DNA of 10,205 nucleotides, from contig JAEWEI010000114.1 of the NCBI GenBank assembly GCA_023389545.1, positions 1 to 10,205 of the forward strand, given 5' to 3'. Every line of letters begins with the position of its first letter. Within the stretch, counting starts at the first letter, position 1. The notes beneath the pieces were generated by a model, which saw nothing but the letters and a program-made list of their open reading frames with translations, was not told the origin of the DNA and ran no database searches. Source of the stretch: Actinomycetes bacterium (GTDB lineage Bacteria > Actinomycetota > Actinomycetes > Actinomycetales > Cellulomonadaceae). Positions 1 through 6,376 of the stretch are shown here, piece by piece. The position numbers were made by a program, and so were the translations under genes.

Positions 1-710
1 TCGCCGGCCACTGGCTGGGCGCGTGGGCATGGGACGAGGTCGTGGAGCACCTGGCCGCCACTGGCCGGCGCGTCATCCCGATGACCCTTCCCGGCCTCGA
101 CGAGGCGGACCACGCGCGAGCGTCCAGGACGCTGGACGACCAGGCGGCCGCGATCGAGCACGCCATGGACCGGGCAGGGTCCTCCGAGCAGCAGCCTGTG
201 GTCATCGTGGCGCACAGCGGGGCCAATGCCCCGGTCAGCTTGGTGCTCGACCGGCGCCCCGAGCTCGTCAGCCGTGTGGTGTGGGTCGACAGCGGGCCGG
301 TGGCGCCCGGAACGGTCTTCGCTCCCGACCTGCCGGGCGATCTGGACGAGATGCCCCTACCTCCCTTCGATGTGCTCAAGGAGCAGGCCAGCCTCGAGGG
401 CTTGAGCAGTCACGCTCTGGAGCGTTTCCGGGCCCGCGCCGTCGCCGAGCCCGGCCCCGTGCTCCGCCAGCCAGTGGCCCTCGCCAACGACGCGCGACTG
501 CGGGTCCCGACCACGCTGGTGTGCTGCTCGATCCCGAGCGCACAGCTGATGGAGCTGGCGCGCGCCGGCCATCCGATGTTCGCGGAGGTCGTGAACGTCG
601 AGCGCCTCGACCTCGTCGACCTCCCCACCGGGCACTGGCCCATGTGGAGCCGTCCCGGCGACCTCGCCCGGCTCATCGCCGCCGCGGCGACGAACGACGG
701 CGGGCGCTGA
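1..710 (+). CDS. Alpha/beta hydrolase, C-terminal part (5' end outside window)
   Basis: The reading frame is open from base 3 and ends at TGA 708-710, giving 235 visible residues; the start codon lies before the window. The first visible residues (GHWLGAWAWDEV) match the loop after the first core strand of small alpha/beta hydrolases, so probably only about 10-20 residues are missing. The nucleophile elbow is AHSGA, with Ser72 of the visible part. The catalytic His is His211 in PTGHWPMW, followed by the usual C-terminal helix. The place after strand beta-7 (TLVCCSIPS) where the acid normally sits has no Asp or Glu; Asp96 after beta-6 (VVWVDSGP) is the likeliest acid. The fold is soluble with no membrane segment. 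It is probably a cytoplasmic esterase-like enzyme of unknown substrate. It converges on rbpA and shares a hairpin terminator with it. The fold call is firm; the substrate is unknown. Confidence 0.85.
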   Translation, partial: AGHWLGAWAWDEVVEHLAATGRRVIPMTLPGLDEADHARASRTLDDQAAAIEHAMDRAGSSEQQPVVIVAHSGANAPVSLVLDRRPELVSRVVWVDSGPVAPGTVFAPDLPGDLDEMPLPPFDVLKEQASLEGLSSHALERFRARAVAEPGPVLRQPVALANDARLRVPTTLVCCSIPSAQLMELARAGHPMFAEVVNVERLDLVDLPTGHWPMWSRPGDLARLIAAAATNDGGR

Positions 711-720
711 CGGAACGACG

Positions 721-752
721 ACGGGCGCCGGTCCCGAAGGACCGGCGCCCGT
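721..752. terminator. Bidirectional hairpin terminator between hydrolase gene and rbpA
   Basis: A perfect 14-bp inverted repeat (arms 721-734 and 739-752, core GGGCGCCGGTCC) closes on a 4-base CGAA loop. It lies 10 nt after the hydrolase stop and 16 nt after the rbpA stop, exactly between two convergent genes. There is no real T-tract on either side, as is common for high-GC actinobacterial terminators. It probably serves both genes. Confidence 0.8.
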
Positions 753-768
753 TCTCGTGCGAAACGCG

Positions 769-1113
769 TCAGGCGCTGCGACGCAGCTTGCCAGCGCGCA
801 GCAGGTCGAGCCTCTCGTCGAGCAGCTCCTCGAGCTCCTTGACGGTGCGGCGCTCGAGCAGCATGTCCCAGTGGGTGCGTGGCGGCTTGCCGCCCTTGGG
901 CTCAGGCTTCGAGGCGTCGCGCAGGAGCGCCTCCTCGCCGCAGCGGCACTCCCAGGTGACTGGGACGTCCGCCTCGACCGAGAAGGGCAGGATGATGGTG
1001 TGCCCGTTCGGGCAGTCGTAGTGCGCCTGGAGACGGGGGGCGAAATCGACGCCGTCCTCCGTCTCCATGCTGTGTGAACCGATGCGCATTCCGCGCAGGG
1101 ACCGGTTCGACAT
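769..1113 (-). CDS. rbpA: RNA polymerase-binding protein RbpA
   Basis: This 114-residue protein matches the actinobacterial RbpA family in length and throughout its sequence. RbpA binds RNA polymerase holoenzyme, contacts group 1 and some group 2 sigma factors and promoter DNA, and stabilises the open complex. Layout: N-terminal tail (about 1-25, with MSNRSLRGMRIGS), zinc-binding core (about 26-68), basic linker (about 69-80, KPEPKGGKPPR), and sigma-interaction domain (about 81-114, THWDMLLERR then ELEELLDERLDLLR). Cys34, His38, Cys56 and Cys58 form a plausible complete zinc site, as described for Streptomyces RbpA and unlike the mycobacterial protein, which lacks those cysteines. The ATG at 1113 is chosen because GGAGGT lies 5 nt upstream and the protein then begins as family members do; an upstream in-frame start at 1161 would add 16 unrelated residues. 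It has its own promoter candidate of SigR/SigH type. Confidence 0.97.
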   Translation of the reverse strand: MSNRSLRGMRIGSHSMETEDGVDFAPRLQAHYDCPNGHTIILPFSVEADVPVTWECRCGEEALLRDASKPEPKGGKPPRTHWDMLLERRTVKELEELLDERLDLLRAGKLRRSA

Positions 1114-1118
1114 CTGGG

Positions 1119-1124
1119 ACCTCC
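1119..1124 (-). promoter_or_regulatory. Ribosome binding site of rbpA
   Basis: GGAGGT on the minus strand, 5 nt before the ATG at 1113. It is a near-perfect Shine-Dalgarno sequence, decides the rbpA start over the in-frame upstream alternative, and suggests high expression. Confidence 0.85.
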
Positions 1125-1159
1125 GTGCCGTTGCCGTATGAAACTCTTCCGCAGGGCAC

Positions 1160-1185
1160 AACGACCGGCCTGGCCCTGATGTTCC
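1160..1185 (-). promoter_or_regulatory. Candidate SigR/SigH-type promoter of rbpA
   Basis: On the minus strand GGAACA (first five bases 1185-1181) is followed, after 18 nt from GGAAC, by GTT (1162-1160), preceded by C. This fits the GGAAY-N18-GTT form recognised by Streptomyces SigR and mycobacterial SigH. Transcription would begin near 1152-1154, giving a leader of about 40 nt that contains the ribosome binding site. It is known that rbpA in Streptomyces coelicolor is a SigR target, which supports the reading. The rest of the 1114-1308 gap shows no convincing second promoter. Confidence 0.6.
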
Positions 1186-1308
1186 ATAGTGCCGTGAAGG
1201 TCTCGTGAACGCGCGACGAGCCCAGGGGCGCCGAATCGGGCGCGAAGCCGCATGCTGGCGGGTTTCACCCGGTCCGATGACCGCAAGGCTGTGACCAGCG
1301 ACACAACC

Positions 1309-1851
1309 TCATGAGCCGCTGCCCAGCCCGCCACGGATCACCCCTGCGCGGTGCGGGCCGATGGCGATCTCCGCTCGGATGCGCAGCCCGGCGGCCGCGG
1401 CCAGCCCGCGGAGCGCGCTCGACCAGCCGCGCTCGAAGGCGCCGTCCGCCCCGCCACCCTCGCGCGCGTAGCCGACGAGCACGGATCCGCCCGGGGCCTC
1501 GTGCTGGACCACTGACGCCAGCACGTGCACGAGCAGCGCGGCGACGGTCTCGGACGGCGCCAGCGTGGCGTGCTCCACGGGCAGCACGACGGGCGCCGGG
1601 CTGTCGTCGTGGTGCAGCACGAGGAACCACAGCGTGGGCGGCCCGGAGCGGTGATCGCCGATCGCGCGCAGCATCACGCCCACCAGGGCGTCGTCGCCGG
1701 CGGCGTGAGCACGGGCGGCGTCGGCGTCACTGGATCCGTCCGGCCTCGGCGCCGCTCCGGACGGGGGCGGCTGACGCAGGCCGTAGTGGAACGGGTCGCC
1801 CCAGGGGTACGGCGGCTCGGGGCGCGGACTCGGGTCGGGTGCGTTGGGCAT
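1309..1851 (-). CDS. Uncharacterised actinobacterial protein, 180 residues
   Basis: I do not recognise this protein. Residues 1-50 are Pro-, Ala- and Asp-rich and look disordered (PSPRPEPPYPWGDP and following). Residues about 55-175 look folded, with alternating strands and helices: a strand at LWFLVLHHDD, then APVVLPVE, a long helix SETVAALLVHVLASVVQHE, a strand SVLVGYARE, a helix FERGWSSALRGLAAAAG and a strand RIRAEIAIG. It has no signal peptide, no membrane segment and no cysteine. The strand/helix order is loosely like DUF4192-type proteins, but I would not assign it. Coding use is typical of its neighbours. ATG 1851 is preferred to the GTG at 1860, which would add three residues; neither has a clear ribosome binding site, although a GGGAGG lies upstream of the GTG. 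It sits 133 nt after the exporter gene and 195 nt before rbpA, on the same strand. Confidence 0.7.
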   Translation of the reverse strand: MPNAPDPSPRPEPPYPWGDPFHYGLRQPPPSGAAPRPDGSSDADAARAHAAGDDALVGVMLRAIGDHRSGPPTLWFLVLHHDDSPAPVVLPVEHATLAPSETVAALLVHVLASVVQHEAPGGSVLVGYAREGGGADGAFERGWSSALRGLAAAAGLRIRAEIAIGPHRAGVIRGGLGSGS

Positions 1852-1935
1852 GCGGCCCACCGTCCGGGCCGCCTCCCACGCCGCCCGGCGCGGCAGTCAG
1901 AGCGGTGTGGGCGACCTGCGGCGGTTGGCGCCTGT

Positions 1936-1977
1936 GGGCGGCCAGGGGCGTCCCGGGGCGGTCACCCGGGGCCGCCC
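1936..1977 (-). terminator. Possible hairpin terminator after ABC exporter gene
   Basis: GGGCGGCC (1936-1943) and GGCCGCCC (1970-1977) form a perfect 8-bp stem around a GC-rich interior. A competing inner pairing joins the CCCGGG copies at 1952-1957 and 1965-1970. The element starts 8 nt past the exporter stop on the minus strand. There is no T-tract, and GC-rich sequence pairs easily by chance, so this is tentative. Confidence 0.35.
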
Positions 1978-1984
1978 GAAGGGC

Positions 1985-4126
1985 TCACTCCGCCCTGGCA
2001 GGCTGCGTGAGCACCACCCCGTCGGTGAACATCACACCGTCGCTGAACCGCGCCTGGACCCGCCCGCCGCCGAACTGCTCCGCGTACAGGCGCGCGTACA
2101 GCCCGTCCGGCGCCTCGACGAGCTCCGCATGCGTCCCGCGCTCGACCACCCGGCCGTCCTCCACCACGAAGATCACGTCCGCGTCGATGATCGTGGACAG
2201 CCGGTGCGCGATGGCGAGGGTCGTCCGTCGCTGCAGCACCCTGGCGAGGGCGTCCTGCACCAGGCGCTCCGAGGCGGTGTCGAGTGCGGACGTGGCCTCG
2301 TCGAGGATGAGCACCCGCGGATCCTTGAGCAGCACGCGGGCGATCGCGACCCGCTGCTTCTCGCCGCCCGAGAGCCGGTAGCCCCGCTCACCCACAACTG
2401 TGTCGTAACCGCCCTCGAAGGACATGATCCGGTCGTGGATGTTCGCCGCGCGGCAGGCATCCTCCAGCTCCGCGTCGGTCGCGTCCGGCCGGGCGTACCG
2501 CAGGTTCTGGGCGATCGTCGCGTGGAAGAGGTACGGGTCCTGCGTGACGACGCCGACAGTGTCCGCGAGGCTGGAGAGCGTGACGTCTCTGACGTCGTGG
2601 CCGTCGATGCGCACAGCGCCGCGGTCCACCTCGTACAGCCGCGGCACGAGGTGGCTCAGCGTCGTCTTGCCCGCGCCGGACGGGCCCACGAACGCCGCGA
2701 GCTGGCCGGGCTCGACCTCGAACGACACGTCGCGGACCGCCCAGGCCCGCCGGGCGGGAGCTACGGCGCCCGCGGCTGTGCGGGCCCCGCCTGGTGTCGG
2801 GCGGGGCAGCCCATGCGGCATCCCGCCGCCCCCGGGAGTCCCCGAGCTGGGGACGCCGAAGCTCATCATCGCGCCGCGCATCCCCCCGCCCATCCCCGAG
2901 CCCCGACCGGGCGGCGCGACCGGCTCAGGCTCCTGCAGCGACGGGGGAGACGGGTACCGGAACCACACCTCGTCGAAGGACACGCGGCCCCGCGTGGTGG
3001 CAGGGTCGAGCACCACGGCGCCGGGGCGGTCCCGGATGGCGGGCTCCAGGTCCAGGTACTCGAAGATGCGGCGGAACAGCGCGAGCGACGTCTGCACGTC
3101 GAGCGCCACGCGCATCAGGGACACCACTGGCATCAGCAGCCGGGCCTGCAGCGTCGAGAACGCGACGAGCGTCCCGGCTGTCAGGGCGCTCGCGCCGACG
3201 CCGCCGGTGATCATGTACCCGGCGGCGAGGTAGACCAGCGCGGGCGTGATCGCCATGAACGCGTTCACCACCCCGAAGAAGCCCTGGCCCGCCATCGCCT
3301 GCCGCACCTGGAGCACCACCTGGCGGTCGTTCTCCTCGCGATACCTGGCGATCTCCGCATCCGAGCGGTTGAACACCTTGGTGAGCAGCACCCCGGAGAC
3401 GCTCAGCGCCTCCTCGGTGATCGCCGTCATGTCGGCCAGCGACTCCTGCGTGGCGCGCGCGATCACCTGGCGACGGGCGCCCACGCGACGTTGCATGACC
3501 ACGAACACCGGCATGAGCGCGACGGCGACGATGGTCAGCTGCCAGCTCAGCAGCAGCATCGCGACCAGCGAGGCGATGACCGTCACCGCGTTCGACAGGA
3601 TCGACGATGCGGTCGTGGTCAGCACCGAGCGCACGCCACCCACGTCATTGGCGAGCCGGGACTGGATCGAGCCGGTCTTCGTGGCGGTGAAGAACGCCAG
3701 CTCCATGCGCTCCAGGTGCGCGAACAGCCGCCCCCGCAGGTCGGCCATCGCGAGATTGCCGACCTTCGTGGTCAGGTAGGTCTGGCCGACGCCGATCGCC
3801 GAGCTCAGCAGCGGCACCAGGATCATCGCGCCCACCAGCCACAGCAGCAGGCGCAGGTCGACCTCGCCGGACTCGGGGAACAGCGCGTCGTCGAAGACCC
3901 GCTGGGTGAGGAACGGCGTGACGATGCCGAGGACCGCCCCCACGAGGATCGACAGCACGACGAGGATGAGCTCGCCGCGGTACGGGGTGAGCAGCGCGCC
4001 GATCCGGCGCAACAGGGCTCCCGGCGTGCCCGCCACGCCAGCCGGGGCGGTCGGGGCGGTCGCGGGACTGGGCGGCTCCGGTGACTCCGATGGGGCGGGC
4101 ACGGGCGGGGGAGTCGGGCCGGTCAT
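1985..4126 (-). CDS. ABC exporter half-transporter (fused membrane and ATPase domains, multidrug/lipid type)
   Basis: This 713-residue protein is one exporter half, expected to work as a homodimer. Residues 1-35 are a Pro/Ala/Ser-rich cytoplasmic tail. Six membrane segments lie at about 52-75, 92-114, 172-194, 196-213, 283-306 and 313-333. The ATPase domain (about 378-690) has Walker A GPSGAGKTT (481-489), Q-loop Gln529, signature LSGGEK (585-590), Walker B VLILDE with Glu610, D-loop SALD (613-616) and H-loop His641, so it should hydrolyse ATP. A 70-residue Gly/Met/Pro-rich stretch (392-461) is inserted between the A-loop Tyr391 and the second strand of the ATPase domain. A tail of about 30 residues follows the usual end. 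ATG 4126 is preferred to the GTG at 4165, which would add 13 atypical residues; neither has a good ribosome binding site. It is 67 nt after the methyltransferase gene. The substrate is unknown; drug, lipid or peptide export are all possible. Confidence 0.93.
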   Translation of the reverse strand: MTGPTPPPVPAPSESPEPPSPATAPTAPAGVAGTPGALLRRIGALLTPYRGELILVVLSILVGAVLGIVTPFLTQRVFDDALFPESGEVDLRLLLWLVGAMILVPLLSSAIGVGQTYLTTKVGNLAMADLRGRLFAHLERMELAFFTATKTGSIQSRLANDVGGVRSVLTTTASSILSNAVTVIASLVAMLLLSWQLTIVAVALMPVFVVMQRRVGARRQVIARATQESLADMTAITEEALSVSGVLLTKVFNRSDAEIARYREENDRQVVLQVRQAMAGQGFFGVVNAFMAITPALVYLAAGYMITGGVGASALTAGTLVAFSTLQARLLMPVVSLMRVALDVQTSLALFRRIFEYLDLEPAIRDRPGAVVLDPATTRGRVSFDEVWFRYPSPPSLQEPEPVAPPGRGSGMGGGMRGAMMSFGVPSSGTPGGGGMPHGLPRPTPGGARTAAGAVAPARRAWAVRDVSFEVEPGQLAAFVGPSGAGKTTLSHLVPRLYEVDRGAVRIDGHDVRDVTLSSLADTVGVVTQDPYLFHATIAQNLRYARPDATDAELEDACRAANIHDRIMSFEGGYDTVVGERGYRLSGGEKQRVAIARVLLKDPRVLILDEATSALDTASERLVQDALARVLQRRTTLAIAHRLSTIIDADVIFVVEDGRVVERGTHAELVEAPDGLYARLYAEQFGGGRVQARFSDGVMFTDGVVLTQPARAE

Positions 4127-4193
4127 GCGCCCAGTCTGGCCGTCGTGGCATGCGCTGGCGAACACGCCACGCGTGGTGGGCCGCGGCGGCCGC

Positions 4194-5078
4194 TCAGTCG
4201 ACGACGGCGCCGTCGCCGGGCCGCAGGCCGCTCACCACCGTGGCGTCGCGCTCCTGGTCCCGGACGACCTCGGGGACCAGTCCGGCGGCCGCGAGCGCCT
4301 CGACGAGCGCGGCGACCTGGGCGTCACCGGCCTCCATCAGCACGCGCCCTCCGCGGGTGAGCCAACGCGGCGCGAGCAGGATCACCCGGCGCAGCAGGTC
4401 GAGGCCTTCAGGGCCGCCATCAAGGGCCGTGCGCGGCTCATGCCGGCGCGCCTCGGGCGGCATGAGCCGCAGCGCTGCCGTCGGCACGTAGGGAGCGTTG
4501 GCGGTGAGGACGTCGACGCCGCCGCGCAGGCGTGGCGGCAGGGGGTCGTCCAGGTCGCCCTGATGGACCTGGCCGAGCGCCACCGGGATGTTCCGGCGGG
4601 CGCACCGCACGGCGGCCGGGTCGATGTCCACGGCGTGCAGCTCGACCTCCGTGTGCCCGGCGGCGATGGCCAAGCCCACCGCGCCCGATCCGCAGCACAG
4701 GTCCACGACGATCGAGCGGCTGTCGCCCCGGGCCTCGAGGGCGCGACGGGCCAGGTCCACCATGAGCTCGGTGCGGCGGCGGGGCACGAACACCCCGGGG
4801 CTCACCAGCACCCGCATCCCGCTGAACGCGGCCCAGCCCAGGACGTGCTCGAGCGGCGCCCCGTTGACGCGTCGCGCGGTGAGCTCGGCGAGGTGGCCGG
4901 GGCTCGTCGCGTCGCCGTGGAGCAGTCCTGCTTCTTCCTCTGCGAACACGCAGCCCGCGGATCGCAGCGCCCGCACGGTGGCGGCCACCTCTGGCCATCC
5001 GCTGCCGGCCGGCCGTGCTGCGGGGTCTGCGGCTGGACCTGCGTCCGGGTCCCGCGCGGACGCCGGGACCTCAGGCAT
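4194..5078 (-). CDS. PrmC/HemK-related protein N5-glutamine methyltransferase (paralogue class)
   Basis: This 294-residue SAM-dependent methyltransferase has the two-domain plan of PrmC/HemK, the enzyme that methylates the GGQ glutamine of release factors. The N-terminal helical part (about 28-110) carries the hallmark run GAPLEHVLGWAAFSG and VSPGVFVPRRRTEL. The SAM site is VVDLCCGSGAVG (124-135), with an acidic DID (151-153) after the next strand. The substrate motif is NAPYVP (194-199) instead of the NPPY of true PrmC; as I recall, NAPY is typical of an actinobacterial side branch annotated as putative protein N5-glutamine methyltransferase with unproven substrate. The first 25 residues are low-complexity. 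The ATG at 5078 overlaps the ligase stop (5071-5073) by 8 nt and lacks a clear ribosome binding site, so translational coupling is likely. It is probably not the housekeeping prmC, which normally sits beside prfA. Confidence 0.88.
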   Translation of the reverse strand: MPEVPASARDPDAGPAADPAARPAGSGWPEVAATVRALRSAGCVFAEEEAGLLHGDATSPGHLAELTARRVNGAPLEHVLGWAAFSGMRVLVSPGVFVPRRRTELMVDLARRALEARGDSRSIVVDLCCGSGAVGLAIAAGHTEVELHAVDIDPAAVRCARRNIPVALGQVHQGDLDDPLPPRLRGGVDVLTANAPYVPTAALRLMPPEARRHEPRTALDGGPEGLDLLRRVILLAPRWLTRGGRVLMEAGDAQVAALVEALAAAGLVPEVVRDQERDATVVSGLRPGDGAVVD

Positions 5079-6189
5079 GGGTGCGTTCGACGGCCCGCTG
5101 GACGACCTCGTGGTCGTCGGCGCCGTCGAGCCGCCACTGGCGTTGCTGCATCGCCCCGTTGCCCCGTTGGAGCACTCGGCGCACCTGCTCGTCCACCCAG
5201 TGCCGGTCGCCGGTGGCCTCCAACGCGGGCCGCACATGGTCGAGCAGGGTCTGGACCGCTTGCGCGGCGGGCAGCGGGCGGAAGGTGAGCGGGTCGAGCA
5301 GGTCGCCGGTGAGCCCGGACCTCGCCGCACGCCAGGCGGCGACGCGCAGCGCCTCGGTGCGCGGCTCCGGGCCGAGCGGCGGGCCGCCCGCGAGGCCGGG
5401 GTCCAGGGCGGTGTCGGCCAGGGCGCGCACGAGCACCCCCTGGAGCACGGCGTCGGCGGAGTCGAGGCAGACGTCGGGGACGCGGACCTCGACGGTGGGG
5501 TAGCGCGGCGAGAGCCGGGCGTCGAAGTAGACCATGCCGGGGTCGAGGATCGTCCCGCTTCCCACGAGGACGTCGACGAGGCCGTGGTAGGCCGCGGCGT
5601 CGCCGAAGGGGGCGGTCGGGCCCGCTGTGGGCCAACGGCCCCACACGAGTGAGCGGTAGCTGGCGTAGGCGGTGTCCTCGCCGTGCCAGTACGGGCTGTT
5701 GGCGCTCAGTGCGAGCAGCAGGGGAGTCCACCGGCGCAGGCGGTCGATGATCCGGACACCCTCGTCGTCGTCCGCGACCTCGACGTGGATGTGGCACCCG
5801 CAAGTGAGCTGCTCCCGGGCGATCTCGCCGAACTCGTCGCGGATGGCCTTGGCGCGCTGGTTGACGATCACCGTGGGGTCGCCGCCGATCGGCGCGGTGC
5901 CGAGGGCGACGACCCGCGCGCCGACGTGCTGCGCCGAGGAGTCGGCGCGCGACCGGCCGGCTCGGACCTCTGCCAAGAGGTCGGCGACAGTCGATCGCGG
6001 GCGGGTGGACGTCTCGACCTGTTCTTGGGTGAACTCCTTCTCGAGCCTCCCGCCAGGGGGGTCGTCGAGCGTCTCGTCGGCGGCGTGGGCCGCCGCATGC
6101 TGCAGCGCGGGGGCTGCGACGGCTCGGAGGGTCCCGTCAGGAGACACGAGCAGGAACTCTTCTTCAATCCCGATGCGGCGCACCCACAC
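5071..6189 (-). CDS. YbdK-type carboxylate-amine ligase (glutamate-cysteine ligase family 2)
   Basis: This 372-residue protein belongs to the GCS2 family, ATP-dependent enzymes that join a carboxylate, usually the gamma-carboxyl of glutamate, to an amine; E. coli YbdK has weak glutamate-cysteine ligase activity. Motifs: GIEEEF (7-12), the metal-binding start of the family; EFTQEQVETSTRP (52-64); CGCHIHVEV (130-138); LSANSPYW (161-168); and RYPTVEVRVPDVC (229-241). Length is normal and the active-site motifs look intact. Actinobacteria of this kind make mycothiol rather than glutathione, so the real substrate is uncertain. The GTG at 6189 is the longest start; the GTG at 6183 is equally plausible and begins closer to many family members. 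Neither has a Shine-Dalgarno site, and the start lies within a 13-bp palindrome downstream of an AT-rich island. The stop overlaps the methyltransferase start. Confidence 0.9.
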   Translation of the reverse strand: MWVRRIGIEEEFLLVSPDGTLRAVAAPALQHAAAHAADETLDDPPGGRLEKEFTQEQVETSTRPRSTVADLLAEVRAGRSRADSSAQHVGARVVALGTAPIGGDPTVIVNQRAKAIRDEFGEIAREQLTCGCHIHVEVADDDEGVRIIDRLRRWTPLLLALSANSPYWHGEDTAYASYRSLVWGRWPTAGPTAPFGDAAAYHGLVDVLVGSGTILDPGMVYFDARLSPRYPTVEVRVPDVCLDSADAVLQGVLVRALADTALDPGLAGGPPLGPEPRTEALRVAAWRAARSGLTGDLLDPLTFRPLPAAQAVQTLLDHVRPALEATGDRHWVDEQVRRVLQRGNGAMQQRQWRLDGADDHEVVQRAVERTHA

Positions 6190-6196
6190 AGTGTGG
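6184..6196. promoter_or_regulatory. 13-bp palindrome over the ligase start codon
   Basis: CCACACAGTGTGG is a perfect dyad with 6-bp arms around one central base. It covers the proposed GTG start (6189-6187). A one-base loop is too tight for an RNA hairpin, so if functional it is more likely a DNA-binding site. It could be chance. Confidence 0.3.
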
Positions 6197-6220
6197 TGGG
6201 GGGCCGGGGCACTGTCTCGT

Positions 6221-6275
6221 CGAATGCACTTTTATTGACATATTGTCCATTATTGGCTTTCTCTTTACCTTAGCG
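6221..6275 (-). promoter_or_regulatory. AT-rich island, probable promoter/operator region of the ligase operon
   Basis: Positions 6229-6271 contain only 13 G/C in 43 bases, in a window otherwise dominated by G and C. The island lies 40-80 nt upstream of the ligase start in the 6190-6376 gap. It contains a short dyad, GACA-TAT-TGTC (6237-6247), widened to TTGACA-TAT-TGTCCA with one mismatch. On the minus strand TGGACA (6249-6244) could be a -35 box, but the hexamer 17 nt downstream (CATTCG) is a poor -10. On the plus strand TTGACA is a perfect -35, but no plus-strand gene follows. The rest of the gap (6276-6376) shows no terminator I can support. Confidence 0.4.
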
Positions 6276-6376
6276 GCCATGGCAGCGCTGCGACCAGCTT
6301 TCCGGGCCCGCGTGAAGGACGGCGCCGCCGGGAGAAATCGGGCAAGCGACGCCGCTGACCGGGGGAGTGGCGCCCG

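Noticed and set aside
23..1021. Plus-strand open frame running through the hydrolase, the terminator and antisense to rbpA
   Set aside because: It is Arg/Pro-rich and crosses a terminator and two well-supported genes in other frames, so it is a composition artefact.
1226..1242. GCGCC/GGCGC hairpin between the uncharacterised gene and rbpA
   Set aside because: The stem is only 5 bp, lies well after the upstream stop and has no T-tract.
1844..4084. Long open frame on the plus strand (746 codons) opposite the ABC exporter
   Set aside because: It is antisense to a gene with all ABC motifs, its translation is Arg/His/Gln-rich low-complexity sequence with no family motif, and such frames arise from strong G/C third-position bias.
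4167..4176. Perfect 10-bp palindrome CCACGCGTGG upstream of the exporter gene
   Set aside because: Short GC-rich palindromes are frequent by chance here, there is no second copy nearby and no promoter to place it against.
6321..6374. Two GGCGCC copies after the UPF0303 gene as a possible terminator stem
   Set aside because: Each copy is itself palindromic, the loop would exceed 40 nt and there is no U-tract. I cannot support a terminator.
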